This document shows, in pieces, positions 38,707 through 47,622 of a DNA stretch of 64,000 nucleotides. The notes under the pieces are model-generated. The model had not been told where the DNA came from, searched no databases, and was given only the letters and a program-made list of their open reading frames with translations. This DNA comes from Arsukibacterium indicum (lineage in GTDB: Bacteria > Pseudomonadota > Gammaproteobacteria > Enterobacterales > Alteromonadaceae): NCBI RefSeq assembly GCF_019100565.1, contig NZ_JAHRID010000008.1:1-64000 (forward strand), in the 5' to 3' direction. Each line of letters starts with the position of its first letter. Position 1 is the stretch's first letter. The translations under genes and the position numbers were made by a program.

Positions 38707-39042
38707 ATGACGATACAACATCTCGCTATTAAGTCTATCGGACGGATTCAAATTGTTCCTGTGGGATCAATCATTTTTATAAAGGGGGCAAACAATTACC
38801 TCGAAGTTCACACTGACAAAGGAATCTTTTTGCATAGGGAGGCGCTACAAGCGCTTTGCGAAAAACTTGACCAAAGTAAATTTGTCCGTGTTCATCGCTC
38901 TGCCCTTATTAATATAAATCATCTGAAAGAAATTAACAGTGAGTTGGGCAGGTACTCTGTCGCTCAACTCACTAATGGTGAGGAGCTTAAAATAGGCTCC
39001 GCGTATAAAGATGAGCTTTTTACACGTTTGGGTATTCAATGA
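38707..39042 (+). CDS. LytTR-domain DNA-binding protein
   Basis: A stand-alone LytTR DNA-binding domain of 111 residues, without a receiver or membrane part. The ten-strand signature is visible in IIFIKGANNYLEVHT near residue 22 and KFVRVHRSALININHLKEI near 58. LytTR proteins bind direct repeats and regulate bacteriocin, surface or virulence genes; here the target is unknown. ATG 38707 is chosen (GGGG 9-10 nt upstream); GTG 38698 is in frame. The DNA is clearly AT-richer than the flanking housekeeping genes. It is preceded by the promoter/operator at 38656-38672. Confidence 0.85.
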   Translation: MTIQHLAIKSIGRIQIVPVGSIIFIKGANNYLEVHTDKGIFLHREALQALCEKLDQSKFVRVHRSALININHLKEINSELGRYSVAQLTNGEELKIGSAYKDELFTRLGIQ

Positions 39043-39159
39043 GGCTATTGACAACATCCCTCGCTAATTTCATCCCTAAGTTGCCAATGTCTGATTAATG
39101 TAAGGTATGTTTGTTGATGAAGTGATCTTATGTATCAGGCCTCCCATGAACATTGCCTG

Positions 39160-39684
39160 CTACATATCACTTTGCTTAGGCTCCTTTTTGAAGGAGCCTT
39201 CTTTTTCGTAATAGTGCAATACCCGATCAAATACAGAGCGCCGGGAAATCGCTTCATCTAACATATCCAGATGTTTGAGTATACCTTCTGACTCCTTATC
39301 AAGATCGTAAGCTACCTTTTCAAAGGCATCCCATACAGACTTCAGGTCATCAACCATTTTCCTTCCATGTGGGGTTAAAAAAACCACCCGACGCCGTCCA
39401 TCATCGGTATCCTTTCTGAATTCGATTAGCCCGCTGCTCTCCAGAGACTTTAAAGCCTGGCTTACAGTGGGAAGTGACAAATTAACCCCCTCTGCTATTT
39501 GTTTAACACCAAGAGGGCCGTAAGTATCTAAAAGTGTTAACGGTTGAAACCAGTGCGGGTTTAAATCATCGAAGCCCAGTGTTTTGTATGTTTTCCGGGA
39601 GCTTGCATGCAGTTTCTCCAATATGCTTCGCATTCGACTCACAATTGACTTTCTTTTTTGAGTTACAGTTTGTCGCGTTTGCAT
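39160..39684 (-). CDS. MarR-family transcriptional regulator
   Basis: Winged-helix repressor-type protein of 174 residues. The core DNA-binding region is GVKQIAEGVNLSLPTVSQAL (about 78-97) followed by the wing DTDDGRRRVVFLTPHG (about 112-127). N- and C-terminal helices would form the dimer interface; the N-terminal 30 residues are unusually basic. It is the only MarR in the window and is a candidate reader of the shared TTAGNNGCCTAA sites, one 1 kb away and two about 5 kb away. Its own upstream region does not show a clear copy of that site. Confidence 0.88.
   Translation of the reverse strand: MQTRQTVTQKRKSIVSRMRSILEKLHASSRKTYKTLGFDDLNPHWFQPLTLLDTYGPLGVKQIAEGVNLSLPTVSQALKSLESSGLIEFRKDTDDGRRRVVFLTPHGRKMVDDLKSVWDAFEKVAYDLDKESEGILKHLDMLDEAISRRSVFDRVLHYYEKEGSFKKEPKQSDM
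39179..39206 (+). terminator. Terminator for the LytTR gene inside the 3' end of marR
   Basis: A perfect 8-bp stem (GGCTCCTT / AAGGAGCC) with a TTTG loop is followed by TTCTTTTT on the plus strand. It sits within the last codons of the convergent MarR gene, so the coding sequence also serves as terminator for transcripts from the LytTR gene. Confidence 0.6.
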
Positions 39685-39889
39685 TATGTTTCCTGATTAC
39701 TGGAGAGCCGCAGCGTTAACAATAGGCATATAGGTCAGTCAGTGGAGCAGTGAATATCGGTGACTAAACCGCATCACTTTATATAATTTATGCCCTGTGA
39801 GCAATTTTTTGCTATTGAGAAAGCGAAAGGTGTGACTGAAAACACAGATCGTCGGTTTTGTACCAACCACTAAACAGGTAGCTAAACGT

Positions 39890-40108
39890 TCAGTGATTAT
39901 ATTGGATTAAATTATCTACGAGACGTGTCACACATGATAATAGTTTCGCCGCATTAAGTATTGGACCAAGCTTGTCGCCAAACGGTTCGCTGTCTGGAGC
40001 TGGGGTATCCAAGTGGTGTGGGCATTTGAGAGCTTGAATCAGTAACATTTCTTCGGGAGAAAACGGAACCATGAGCTGTTTAAACTGTTGGGTTTTTGAG
40101 GATGGCAT
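39890..40108 (-). CDS. Hypothetical small protein
   Basis: Open frame of 72 residues that is not recognised. It contains FSPEEMLLIQALKCPHH and a C-terminal helical stretch with two cysteines. There is no convincing ribosome binding site before ATG 40108, and it stands alone in an AT-rich intergenic stretch beside a degraded region. It may be a real small gene, a gene fragment or chance. Confidence 0.25.
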   Translation of the reverse strand: MPSSKTQQFKQLMVPFSPEEMLLIQALKCPHHLDTPAPDSEPFGDKLGPILNAAKLLSCVTRLVDNLIQYNH

Positions 40109-40529
40109 GAAAAATACTATTAAAAATATTGCTATTGATAACGTGTTTACCTTTGTTTGGCTGCAGTGACCCGACTATCAGAGAATATTTAGATGATAAC
40201 CATGCTCATATCGTACAGATCAGCGGCAACAGCTATAGGTTAAAAGATAAAAGAACAGCCGGTGGAATACCGGCAGCAGAGATTACGTTAAGTTGAAAGA
40301 AAGGCTGGGGTGGGTCAAATTTAGATTACCGTTTTAAGCGGTAAGTGGGTCAAAATTGGATTACCTTTGACACGCGATTGAGATCCAAATTCAAGTACTA
40401 GTTAATGTTGAAAAAGAACTCGCAAAGCTTGATCTGTCTGCCTCAGATTGATTTCAGTAATTTTATCTGTATTTAAACCTCTTAGCATTTACAAACGACT
40501 AAAGCTGATAAACATCATAGGAGATAATT
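40109..40529. other. Degraded intergenic stretch with a 20-bp direct repeat and a truncated frame
   Basis: No intact gene. TGGGTCAAATTTAGATTACC at 40311-40330 recurs at 40346-40365 as TGGGTCAAAATTGGATTACC (18 of 20 identical, 35 bp apart), with a TACCG...CGGTA hairpin between. Such spaced terminal repeats resemble ends of IS21-type elements, but no transposase is present. Just after, an open frame 40371-40451 reads as a plausible protein C-terminus (VLVNVEKELAKLDLSASD, then stop) without any start, as if a gene had been cut there. A GCCGGT / ACCGGC hairpin with GGAAT loop lies at 40258-40274. Confidence 0.45.
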
Positions 40530-42383
40530 ATGTACCGGTTAGCGCTAGTTATTGGTTTCTGGTTGTCATTTTCAGCCTTAGCAAATTCTTTGCAGGTCGT
40601 ATCTGAGTTGCCAAAAATTGATGGTAAGAAAGATCCATTCATTGCAACCCTGGCGAAGCATAAGTTCGCACAGAAGTATGATTTTGATAATACGTTCTGT
40701 GAGGTGCCAGATGTCAGTTACTATGTCGGCTATCATCATAGCGGTCTTTATATCGCAATAGAAACGAGTGACGATAGCGTTCGGTATCATAAAAGAGGCT
40801 TTTTGTATGGTGATGGATTTAAAGTCATGGTTGGCCCTAGTACAGCAACATCTAGAGCGGCAGAGTTCATTGAACTCGCCTTTTCGCCAACGAATATAAA
40901 TTCAGACAAACCTCAGGAGAAATATATTTCCTCATACAACGGCGATGGTCGTGCGAGGAAATTGAGCTCGTTAACGCAGGTTGCTGCAGGTACAACAGAG
41001 CACGGTACGTTCTTCGAATCGCTGATTAGTTGGCAGGATGTATATCCATACCAGCCTGTATTTGACGGCAAATTAAATTTAAATATCTATTTTGCCAAAG
41101 GCCTTACAAGCCTTAATGGCGAGCGTGTTACCAAAGGTTTTTCGATAGTACATGATGAAGGGATTTGGGATGAGGCTATAGCCTATCGACTTCTGCGTCC
41201 TTTTGAATTAGAAGCAGACACTGACAGTGTTAAATATCACCCAAATTTTAAATTCAATAATCGTACACAGGTCACGGGAAATCCAATTTCTATCAAGCTC
41301 GCGTCTACTGCTAAACGTGATGAGTACAGTTGGGGTATCAAACACAAGTCTGGAGAGTTTATTCAAAATACTTCGGTGACTTGGCAAAAACATGATAGCG
41401 CGACTTTGCAAACAGTCGGCTTGGAACCAGGTGTTTATCAACTTGAGCTCTGTTTGCGTAACAAATGCGTGATTAATGAATTTGCTCTATTGCCAGAGTT
41501 TGACATTGAGGCAGAAACTTCGCAATTACTGGCGAAAGAAGCTTTAGACAACGGACTTAGAAATCGATTGCTGTTCCAACTAGAGGGCATTACAAGCCAG
41601 ATATTGGGCCTTAAACCTTATGAAATATCTGGACAACTTATTGACGATATCCTGAGTCTGAAAACTGAGTTGTCCTCGCTGCGATCAGGTAAATCTATAT
41701 CTCCTCACTTAACCAAACCTCATCGGAGAGCTTTTCGCTCACGATTGGATGGTTCTTTACAGCCGTATTCCATAAAACTTCCTGAAAATTTTGACCCTGA
41801 AAAAAAATACCCACTGATGGTGTTCTTGCATGGCAGCGGGATTGATGACCTTTCGCAGTTGAATGCATCCAGAAGTGACGGAAGTTTTATCGAAATCGCG
41901 CCCTCTGGAAGAGACAAGTTTTATGCCTACGCTTACTACCAGTCAGAAATTGATATAAATGAAGCAATCGATGATGTTTCAAGTCACTTTCTAATCGACC
42001 AGCACAACATATTTATCAGTGGGTTTTCTATGGGGGGGTATGGTGCATTACTCACGTACTACCGCAACCCTGAAAAGTTTAGTGGCGTAGCCGTATTTGC
42101 TGGTCACCCTAATTTGGCTAACGAGTGGTTAGGTAAGGCAGATTTCCCCAACTTTTTAAAAACAGACAGTCTTGAAAAATTTCGAGATAAGCCGGTTTTT
42201 ATTTACCACGGCGAGGCCGACCCTGCACTTGACATCAAGCTCATGCAGCAGTTTTCGGCGAAGCTTGAAAGTATCGGTGCAAACGTCACAACATCTTTTG
42301 TTCCTGAGCGTGGTCACGTTTACCAGGATACTGAAACTCATCGACGCTTCAGTGAGTGGCTACAGGGGAATTTAGCTAGATAA
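40530..42383 (+). CDS. Secreted alpha/beta-hydrolase (esterase-like) with N-terminal binding domain
   Basis: Exported protein of 617 residues with a signal peptide (SFSALANS). The N-terminal half (about 20-220) resembles the CBM9/DOMON-like beta-sandwich fused to many marine hydrolases. The C-terminal part (about 390-615) is an alpha/beta-hydrolase of the PHB-depolymerase/feruloyl-esterase type: oxyanion segment VFLHGSGIDD, nucleophile in SGFSMGGYGA, acid in GEADPALD and histidine in ERGHVY. The substrate is unknown; carbohydrate esters are likely by analogy. GGAG lies 8 nt before the ATG. It is a single gene in the accessory region, with AT-richer DNA than the core. Confidence 0.8.
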   Translation: MYRLALVIGFWLSFSALANSLQVVSELPKIDGKKDPFIATLAKHKFAQKYDFDNTFCEVPDVSYYVGYHHSGLYIAIETSDDSVRYHKRGFLYGDGFKVMVGPSTATSRAAEFIELAFSPTNINSDKPQEKYISSYNGDGRARKLSSLTQVAAGTTEHGTFFESLISWQDVYPYQPVFDGKLNLNIYFAKGLTSLNGERVTKGFSIVHDEGIWDEAIAYRLLRPFELEADTDSVKYHPNFKFNNRTQVTGNPISIKLASTAKRDEYSWGIKHKSGEFIQNTSVTWQKHDSATLQTVGLEPGVYQLELCLRNKCVINEFALLPEFDIEAETSQLLAKEALDNGLRNRLLFQLEGITSQILGLKPYEISGQLIDDILSLKTELSSLRSGKSISPHLTKPHRRAFRSRLDGSLQPYSIKLPENFDPEKKYPLMVFLHGSGIDDLSQLNASRSDGSFIEIAPSGRDKFYAYAYYQSEIDINEAIDDVSSHFLIDQHNIFISGFSMGGYGALLTYYRNPEKFSGVAVFAGHPNLANEWLGKADFPNFLKTDSLEKFRDKPVFIYHGEADPALDIKLMQQFSAKLESIGANVTTSFVPERGHVYQDTETHRRFSEWLQGNLAR

Positions 42384-42527
42384 AAATGAGTCTTTAGAAA
42401 ACTTCATACATTTTCAAGCTGCTTGGTGAAGACTGAAATGAAGCATGTAGTTCGCGAATAGTAAGACTGTTGGCAAGAGTGGGCATAGAACTGGGCCTAA
42501 ATAATTTTCTATGTACAGCCGATATGG

Positions 42528-43628
42528 TTAACGGCAAAAGACTTCGCTTGCGATATTGAAACTAAATCCGGTTTGCTGCCAAATCCAGCCCCAGTCAGTT
42601 TCATCACGGTTTGAAAATAGCACCATTGAGCGGCCGAGCTCAGGCGCTTGTAGTGTAAGTACTTTGGTGCCAGGTAAATGACCTCGCCGTTCTATGATGT
42701 GCACCGGTGTACTACACCCATTCAGCTGTGCATGATAGCCCCATACTGTTAACGCGATATAGCCAAGCTCTGGTGTTCCGCGGCCAAACTCCTGGCGCAG
42801 ATTGGTATCGGTAATGATACTACCAGCCATATAAAGCTGGGTTAGCTTCAGTAAGTCGGCTGGCTTACCTATAATAGCGGCATCAGCAGATAGGTTTGCC
42901 AAGCGCAAACCATCCTGTATCGGTTTTCCATCCCTGGTGCCGGCGACCTCGGCATCGTCACTGGCATTCGTTACAACGCGGATTGAAGGTAACTGATAGG
43001 TTTTGCTGATGCGGTGATCAATCAACTCAGCAAAATTGCTTCCCGTAACGGCCTTTAGCACGTCTGCGAGAACAACAAAGTCGCAAGCATTATAATCAAA
43101 ACGCTCTCCTGGAGCTGCCAGTGCCGGACCATAGCAATACTTAAAATCTGGTTCTGCTGCAGAAGCCCAATGATGAACGCCAGTTTCAGTGTTCAGCGCA
43201 GTTTGATCGGGATTGGCCAACCCGGATGTATGGTTCATGAGTTGACGTAATGTAACGCCCCCAACATGAGATGGTGCCGCGGGTAAGAGTTGTGCCACTG
43301 GTTGGTCGAGGTTGAGACGGCCGCGCTCAACTTCCTGTAACGTGATAAAGCCTGCCAACATTTTGGTTACCGAAGCCCAGCGCCACACCGACCCCAACTG
43401 GTGCAGGACTCCACTGCCGGGCAATACTTCGCCATAGGCAGCAGCATGTAACGTTTCATCGCCGTTCGCTATCATTACCACTCCGGCAAAATGATCGTTC
43501 TTTGTTTGTTGTTTAATAATGTTATCAATCGCAGGGGCAATGATGGTTTGCTATGCGTCGGGGCCAGCCGAAGCGCCTAGCGCTACTAGTATCAGCAGTA
43601 ATCTGAGCTGTTGTTTGGCTAGCTGCAT
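42528..43628 (-). pseudogene. Class C beta-lactamase-fold serine hydrolase interrupted by an amber codon
   Basis: The longest open frame (42528-43481) starts at GTG and lacks an export signal. Upstream in the same frame, ATG 43628 has a very good ribosome binding site (GGAGG about 7 nt away) and begins a signal-like sequence (LRLLLILVALGASAG), but codon 26 is TAG (43551-43553). The reading then continues without another stop to the catalytic ASVTK. The second motif reads YNA instead of YxN and the third region GHLPG. It is therefore either a recently broken gene, an amber-suppressed gene or a sequence error. The rest of the protein is intact to its end, which points to recent inactivation. 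Confidence 0.75.
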
Positions 43629-43702
43629 GTTACAGCCTCCATTTGCGTTGGGTTCAGGTTAAAGACAGTAGGCTAAACGCTGCGAGTTCAACAATAGTGA
43701 CG

Positions 43703-44803
43703 TTATTCAGCAAAAGGTGATGCTAAAAACAATTTAAACCGGGAGTCAGGCTCAAATTCTGCTGCTATTGCCTTTATCACTTCAAAGCCATTGGCACCAT
43801 TAGTCAATACCACCAGGCCGCGCTTTGCATCGGGATTATACAGCGCCAGAGTCCTTTCACCGTGATCACCGCCACTGTGTTCAATTAATCTCATATCGCC
43901 CCAGTCATAAATCATCCAACCTAAGCCCCAGCCCTGACGCTGAGGGCAAAAATCTGGTAAAGGTGTAGCCATACACGCTGATCTATAGCGCACAGTATGT
44001 TCTATCTTAAACTGACGTTCCCTGAGCTCAGTAGCCACTGCATTACCTTCAAAGACAGACAGCATAAACGTAGCGTACTCGCCAACAGTGGTCCGTAAGT
44101 CATCAGAGGCAGACGGTTTATTTCTTATTACGTTATAAGGGGCCTCTCCCTCTTTATATGGCACAGCGACGCGACCAATAAAATCGTTTGTCAGTGTGTA
44201 AGAGGTAAATTGCATGCCAGCTGGTTCAAACAAGTGGGTCCTGGCAAGTGTCTCGAAATCAGTATTCATCACTGCGCTTACTGCTTTCATCATCCACTCA
44301 TAACCTTCCCCTGAGTATTGGGTTTGAGTATCAGGCTGAGCTATAAACTGCAGCTTACCTGCCGTTTCATAACGCCAGTTAGGAAAGCCGGTGCGGTGTC
44401 GCATTACCACTTCCGGAGTCAGGAGAGAAACTCGGTCGTCGCCTTTGACATCACTATCTACAAAATAACTGGCAAGTTTGGTATCAAGTTGCAGTTTTTG
44501 CTGGCTGATTAACCTCAACACAATTTCAGCAGTAACCGGCTTGGTTAAAGAGGCCACGTTGTACAGGGTTTGTGTATTCGCTTTGTATCCCCAGGTTTGG
44601 TAACCAAAATGCTGAATAGACTGAATTTCTCCATTTCCTATCAACGCGACCGCAACGCTTGGGACATCATGCTTTTGCAATAAGTCAGGTGCAATGGCAG
44701 CAATTTTATCCGCCGTTTGGGTCATGGTTTTAGCCTCTGTCTGCAACGACCAGGCCCAACAGAAAATGGTGAAGCATAGTGAGATGTAATTCGGGTTTTT
44801 CAT
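43703..44803 (-). CDS. Exported class C beta-lactamase-fold serine hydrolase
   Basis: S12-type serine hydrolase of 366 residues with a signal peptide (SLCFTIFCWAWSLQTEA). Catalytic motifs: NVASLTKPV (SxxK), YSGEGY in place of YxN, and IEHSGGDHGE (HSGG in place of KTG). These variants are common in beta-lactamase-related esterases and D-aminopeptidases and do not indicate antibiotic resistance by themselves. ATG 44803 is chosen with AGGA 7 nt upstream; the frame is open to 44836. It is divergent from the serine hydrolase at 45148 across a 344-bp region with two matching promoter/operator units. Confidence 0.85.
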   Translation of the reverse strand: MKNPNYISLCFTIFCWAWSLQTEAKTMTQTADKIAAIAPDLLQKHDVPSVAVALIGNGEIQSIQHFGYQTWGYKANTQTLYNVASLTKPVTAEIVLRLISQQKLQLDTKLASYFVDSDVKGDDRVSLLTPEVVMRHRTGFPNWRYETAGKLQFIAQPDTQTQYSGEGYEWMMKAVSAVMNTDFETLARTHLFEPAGMQFTSYTLTNDFIGRVAVPYKEGEAPYNVIRNKPSASDDLRTTVGEYATFMLSVFEGNAVATELRERQFKIEHTVRYRSACMATPLPDFCPQRQGWGLGWMIYDWGDMRLIEHSGGDHGERTLALYNPDAKRGLVVLTNGANGFEVIKAIAAEFEPDSRFKLFLASPFAE

Positions 44804-44849
44804 CGCAGTTCCTGCAGTAGTTGTACGCTCAAGCATATCGCCAATATAG

Positions 44850-44861
44850 TTAGGCGCCTAA
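44850..44861 (-). promoter_or_regulatory. Operator-like palindrome TTAGGCGCCTAA before the 43703-44803 hydrolase gene
   Basis: A perfect 12-bp palindrome, 47 bp before the start of the minus-strand hydrolase gene. On that strand TTGCAA (44883-44888) lies exactly 21 bp upstream of it, the same arrangement as at 44996-45034 on the plus strand. A MarR-type repressor is the likely binder. Confidence 0.55.
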
Positions 44862-45022
44862 TAAACATTAAATTGAAATTATTTGCAAGTAAATACTTAA
44901 AACTAAGTTTCTAAAAGTTAGTCGTGCAAGGGGGGATTAAGGTTTAAATTAACGGTAACCAATAGAGCGCCAAATTGAAATTTACAATTTTTATCTTGCA
45001 ATCAACCATAATTTGCTATTAA
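44862..45022. other. Divergent intergenic region, remainder
   Basis: The region between the divergent hydrolase genes (44804-45147) has no gene. Besides the two promoter/operator units described separately it is AT-rich without further structure that I can support; a G7 tract lies to its right at 45041-45047. Confidence 0.4.
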
Positions 45023-45034
45023 TTAGGTGCCTAA
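44996..45034 (+). promoter_or_regulatory. Promoter with operator TTAGGTGCCTAA before the 45148-46251 hydrolase gene
   Basis: TTGCAA (44996-45001) is followed after 15 bp by TATTAA (45017-45022) with TG one base before it, an extended -10. TTAGGTGCCTAA (45023-45034) begins at the next base. The distance TTGCAA-to-operator is 21 bp, identical to the divergent unit on the other strand. The operator would cover the transcription start, consistent with repression. Confidence 0.55.
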
Positions 45035-45147
45035 CCAAATGGGGGGGTGATAGACGTACTTGCAGTTTATTTTTCATTGGGGTTGCCGAGCCAGCAAAGT
45101 GCTCGCAAACGAAAAACTATTGTTAAACAGTAATTTTGGTGAACTAA

Positions 45148-46251
45148 ATGAGATTAACTACAGTTTTGTTAAGTAGTTTGTTACTACTTGGATGTAAGAG
45201 CGGAGACTTCAGAGAGGATTGTGGTGGCTTACCGACTATCCAAATTAATGAGAAAAGCACACCAATAAAGTTACCAATACTACACAACTTTTCGACACTA
45301 CCAATTGAAGGAAATGTTGCAACCTCTCTGGAGGTCGCACTTGAAAACGCGTTACAAAAATCGGAAATATTACAATACGATATAGTGGTCAAAACTCCGT
45401 TTGGCATGTGGACAAGCCAGAATACGGAAGATGGAGTTGAAAAGTTTTATTGGGCAAGTGTTGGTAAAATGTTTACGGCTATAGCGGTTTACCAGTTAGT
45501 TGATGAAGAGCGTTTAAAACTTGATGATAGAGTCAGCATTTGGTTTCCCGACTTTCCACATGCAGAGCGCATAACTATAGAAATGTTGTTACAACATCGC
45601 ACTGGCATTCCTAGCTATAACGAATTCCCTTATTTTTCCTCTTTTGTACCAGAGCCAAAACCGGATGAAATTCTAAATTTTATGCGAGAACAGAAATTCT
45701 ATTATTGTCCGGGCAGTGGCTGGAATTATTCAAATACCAATTACGTAATGTTAGGTGAAATTATAAGCCGGGTTGAAGGCACAAGTTATCAAAATTCAAT
45801 TAACACCCGATTTGCCAGTGAGCAAACAAGCTTTCTATCTTTAGATTATGACTCGTATCCTTCCGATGTCGCAGTTATAGCACCAATCGGTGAGCCTCAA
45901 AGATTACTAAAGCCATCAGGCCCCTATGCTGCAGGTAATATTGTCGCGTCGAGCTTGGCCATGGCTGAGGCTTTGGAAAGCTATCTGCAAAGTCAAATGG
46001 TTGATGAGGCAAGATTGAAGAGTATGGTTGACAATGTTTATCAAATGTATGACTCGCCCATGTATTACGGCGATGGAATTATGACCTATGAAGTAGGAGA
46101 CGACCATTGGATTGGTCACAGCGGAGGCACTCCAGGTGCAAATGCATTATTGGTTTATTCAAAAAATTCTCAAGCTATAGTTGCTATTGCATTTACCGGC
46201 AAAGGAAGTGCGGAAAGCATTGCAAATTCGATTTTTAAAGTTCTTGAATAA
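45148..46251 (+). CDS. Serine hydrolase lipoprotein (class C beta-lactamase fold)
   Basis: Lipoprotein of 367 residues with lipobox LLLGC (Cys16). Catalytic motifs are the most canonical of the cluster: YWASVGKMF (SxxK), YSNTNYVMLG (YxN) and IGHSGGTPGA (HSGG). The cysteine-containing N-terminal extension of about 70 residues is unrecognised. The DNA is strongly AT-rich compared with adjacent genes (many TTA, AAA and ATA codons), suggesting separate acquisition. It is under the promoter/operator at 44996-45034; a G7 run (45041-45047) lies in the presumed leader. Confidence 0.85.
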   Translation: MRLTTVLLSSLLLLGCKSGDFREDCGGLPTIQINEKSTPIKLPILHNFSTLPIEGNVATSLEVALENALQKSEILQYDIVVKTPFGMWTSQNTEDGVEKFYWASVGKMFTAIAVYQLVDEERLKLDDRVSIWFPDFPHAERITIEMLLQHRTGIPSYNEFPYFSSFVPEPKPDEILNFMREQKFYYCPGSGWNYSNTNYVMLGEIISRVEGTSYQNSINTRFASEQTSFLSLDYDSYPSDVAVIAPIGEPQRLLKPSGPYAAGNIVASSLAMAEALESYLQSQMVDEARLKSMVDNVYQMYDSPMYYGDGIMTYEVGDDHWIGHSGGTPGANALLVYSKNSQAIVAIAFTGKGSAESIANSIFKVLE

Positions 46252-46490
46252 AATCTATGTCAATTGTAATTCTCGAATGTAATGAGTTCTAAGTCGCAAC
46301 AAGAGTTTTTAACCATGATTAACCGTTTTGCTGCGCCTCATCTTCGCCAAGAACGTTAAACGGAAACCGGAAATATCTGACGTCTTTTCACCTTTTATTT
46401 CTACCTGTTTTCTGGCGACAACAAACAAGGACGCAGGCGCGCTTATCCATGTACAGTCAATACTAAAACCCGTTGTTTCAATTTTCTGGA

Positions 46491-47573
46491 TTAACGCATT
46501 GCCGGTAAAATGTAATGGTCCACAAGCTCAAAAGCTTGCTCCATCTCTGGAAATTGTCCGTAGTACTCGCCGGTAAATACTGCAACCAATTCTAACTTCG
46601 GGAAAATCATAATAAACTGGCCACCATTGCCCCAGGCTTCGATAGAACGTATTTTGTTGCCATTAATTTCGCGTTCTCGCATTCTCCAGAGGTAACCGAA
46701 ATCTTCGCCCTTAAAGTTGCTGGTTGCATGTTTTTGGATTGATTCAATAATCCAGTTTTCAGAAATTAACCGGACCCCGTTCCACCGACCATTATTCAGA
46801 ATGAGCTGGCCAATTTTAGCCATGTCCCGCGGGCGCATATTAAGGCCACCACCGGTCATCGCAAGCCCCTGGTTGTTGCGTGAATTAGTAATTGGCCAGC
46901 GCACTTCCTTAATACCCATTGGATGAAACAGAAATTTGTCGGCAAAGGCTGGAATGCGCATACCTGAAGCTCGGGTGATAATATTGCCCAGAGTAACAAC
47001 GCCGCTTGTAGCATAGGAGAAAGCGCTCCCGGGATCTGACACCAGAGGCTGGTCAAGATAAAATTTAATCCAGTCATCGGTTGGGTACATCGCATCTTCA
47101 TTGCCTTTGATACCGGACGTCATACTTAAAATGTGCGCGATTGAAATGGTGCTTTTTCTGGCGTCCCAGTTCTTAATCTCTCCCGAGTATTCAGGGAAAT
47201 AAGCAAAAACTGACTCATCTACTGACTTGATATAGCCGTTGTCTATCGCAATTCCTGTCAGTAGAGAGGTGATGACTTTGCTGGCAGATCGTGTTGAATG
47301 AAGTTTGTCTTGATCAAAGCCATTAAAATAGGCTTCAAATACCAATTTATTGTTGCGAACAAGTAGTACGCTGCTAATGCCGGCATAGCTATCGGTAAGC
47401 AGCTTGCGGTGCATATCGTCAATTAAACTGGTATTAATGTTCTGCTTTTCGAGTGTTGAAATGTTCCACTCGTTCTGGTTGGTGTCTGAATCATAGCTGT
47501 GTTCAGACTGGCTATAACAGCCTACTAAGACGAGCACATAAATCACGGTCATGCACAGGCGTGGGAAATTCAT
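46491..47573 (-). CDS. Serine hydrolase lipoprotein, NylB-like (class C beta-lactamase fold)
   Basis: Lipoprotein of 360 residues (lipobox LVLVGC, Cys19). Catalytic SxxK is in TRSASKVITS, the tyrosine in FSYATSGVV, and the third motif reads AWGNGGQFIMIFP. The GNGGQ form is that of CubicO-group enzymes related to 6-aminohexanoate-dimer hydrolase. It probably hydrolyses an ester or amide in the periplasm; the substrate is unknown. It is followed on its 5' side by the hydrolase at 47623-48906, 49 bp away and in the same direction, so they may be cotranscribed. Confidence 0.85.
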   Translation of the reverse strand: MNFPRLCMTVIYVLVLVGCYSQSEHSYDSDTNQNEWNISTLEKQNINTSLIDDMHRKLLTDSYAGISSVLLVRNNKLVFEAYFNGFDQDKLHSTRSASKVITSLLTGIAIDNGYIKSVDESVFAYFPEYSGEIKNWDARKSTISIAHILSMTSGIKGNEDAMYPTDDWIKFYLDQPLVSDPGSAFSYATSGVVTLGNIITRASGMRIPAFADKFLFHPMGIKEVRWPITNSRNNQGLAMTGGGLNMRPRDMAKIGQLILNNGRWNGVRLISENWIIESIQKHATSNFKGEDFGYLWRMREREINGNKIRSIEAWGNGGQFIMIFPKLELVAVFTGEYYGQFPEMEQAFELVDHYILPAMR

Positions 47574-47622
47574 AATGTTGCACCGCTATGGCTCAGATAA
47601 GCAGCTTTCTGCTTTTTCATAT

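Noticed and set aside
40208-40224. ATATCGTACAGATCAGC, similar to a sequence near 62827
   Set aside because: Only about 17 bases match and no longer homology surrounds them, too little to claim a repeat.
46328-46576. Plus-strand frame of 82 codons
   Set aside because: It overlaps the 3' end of a convincing hydrolase gene on the other strand, has no ribosome binding site, and its residue composition is unlike a protein.
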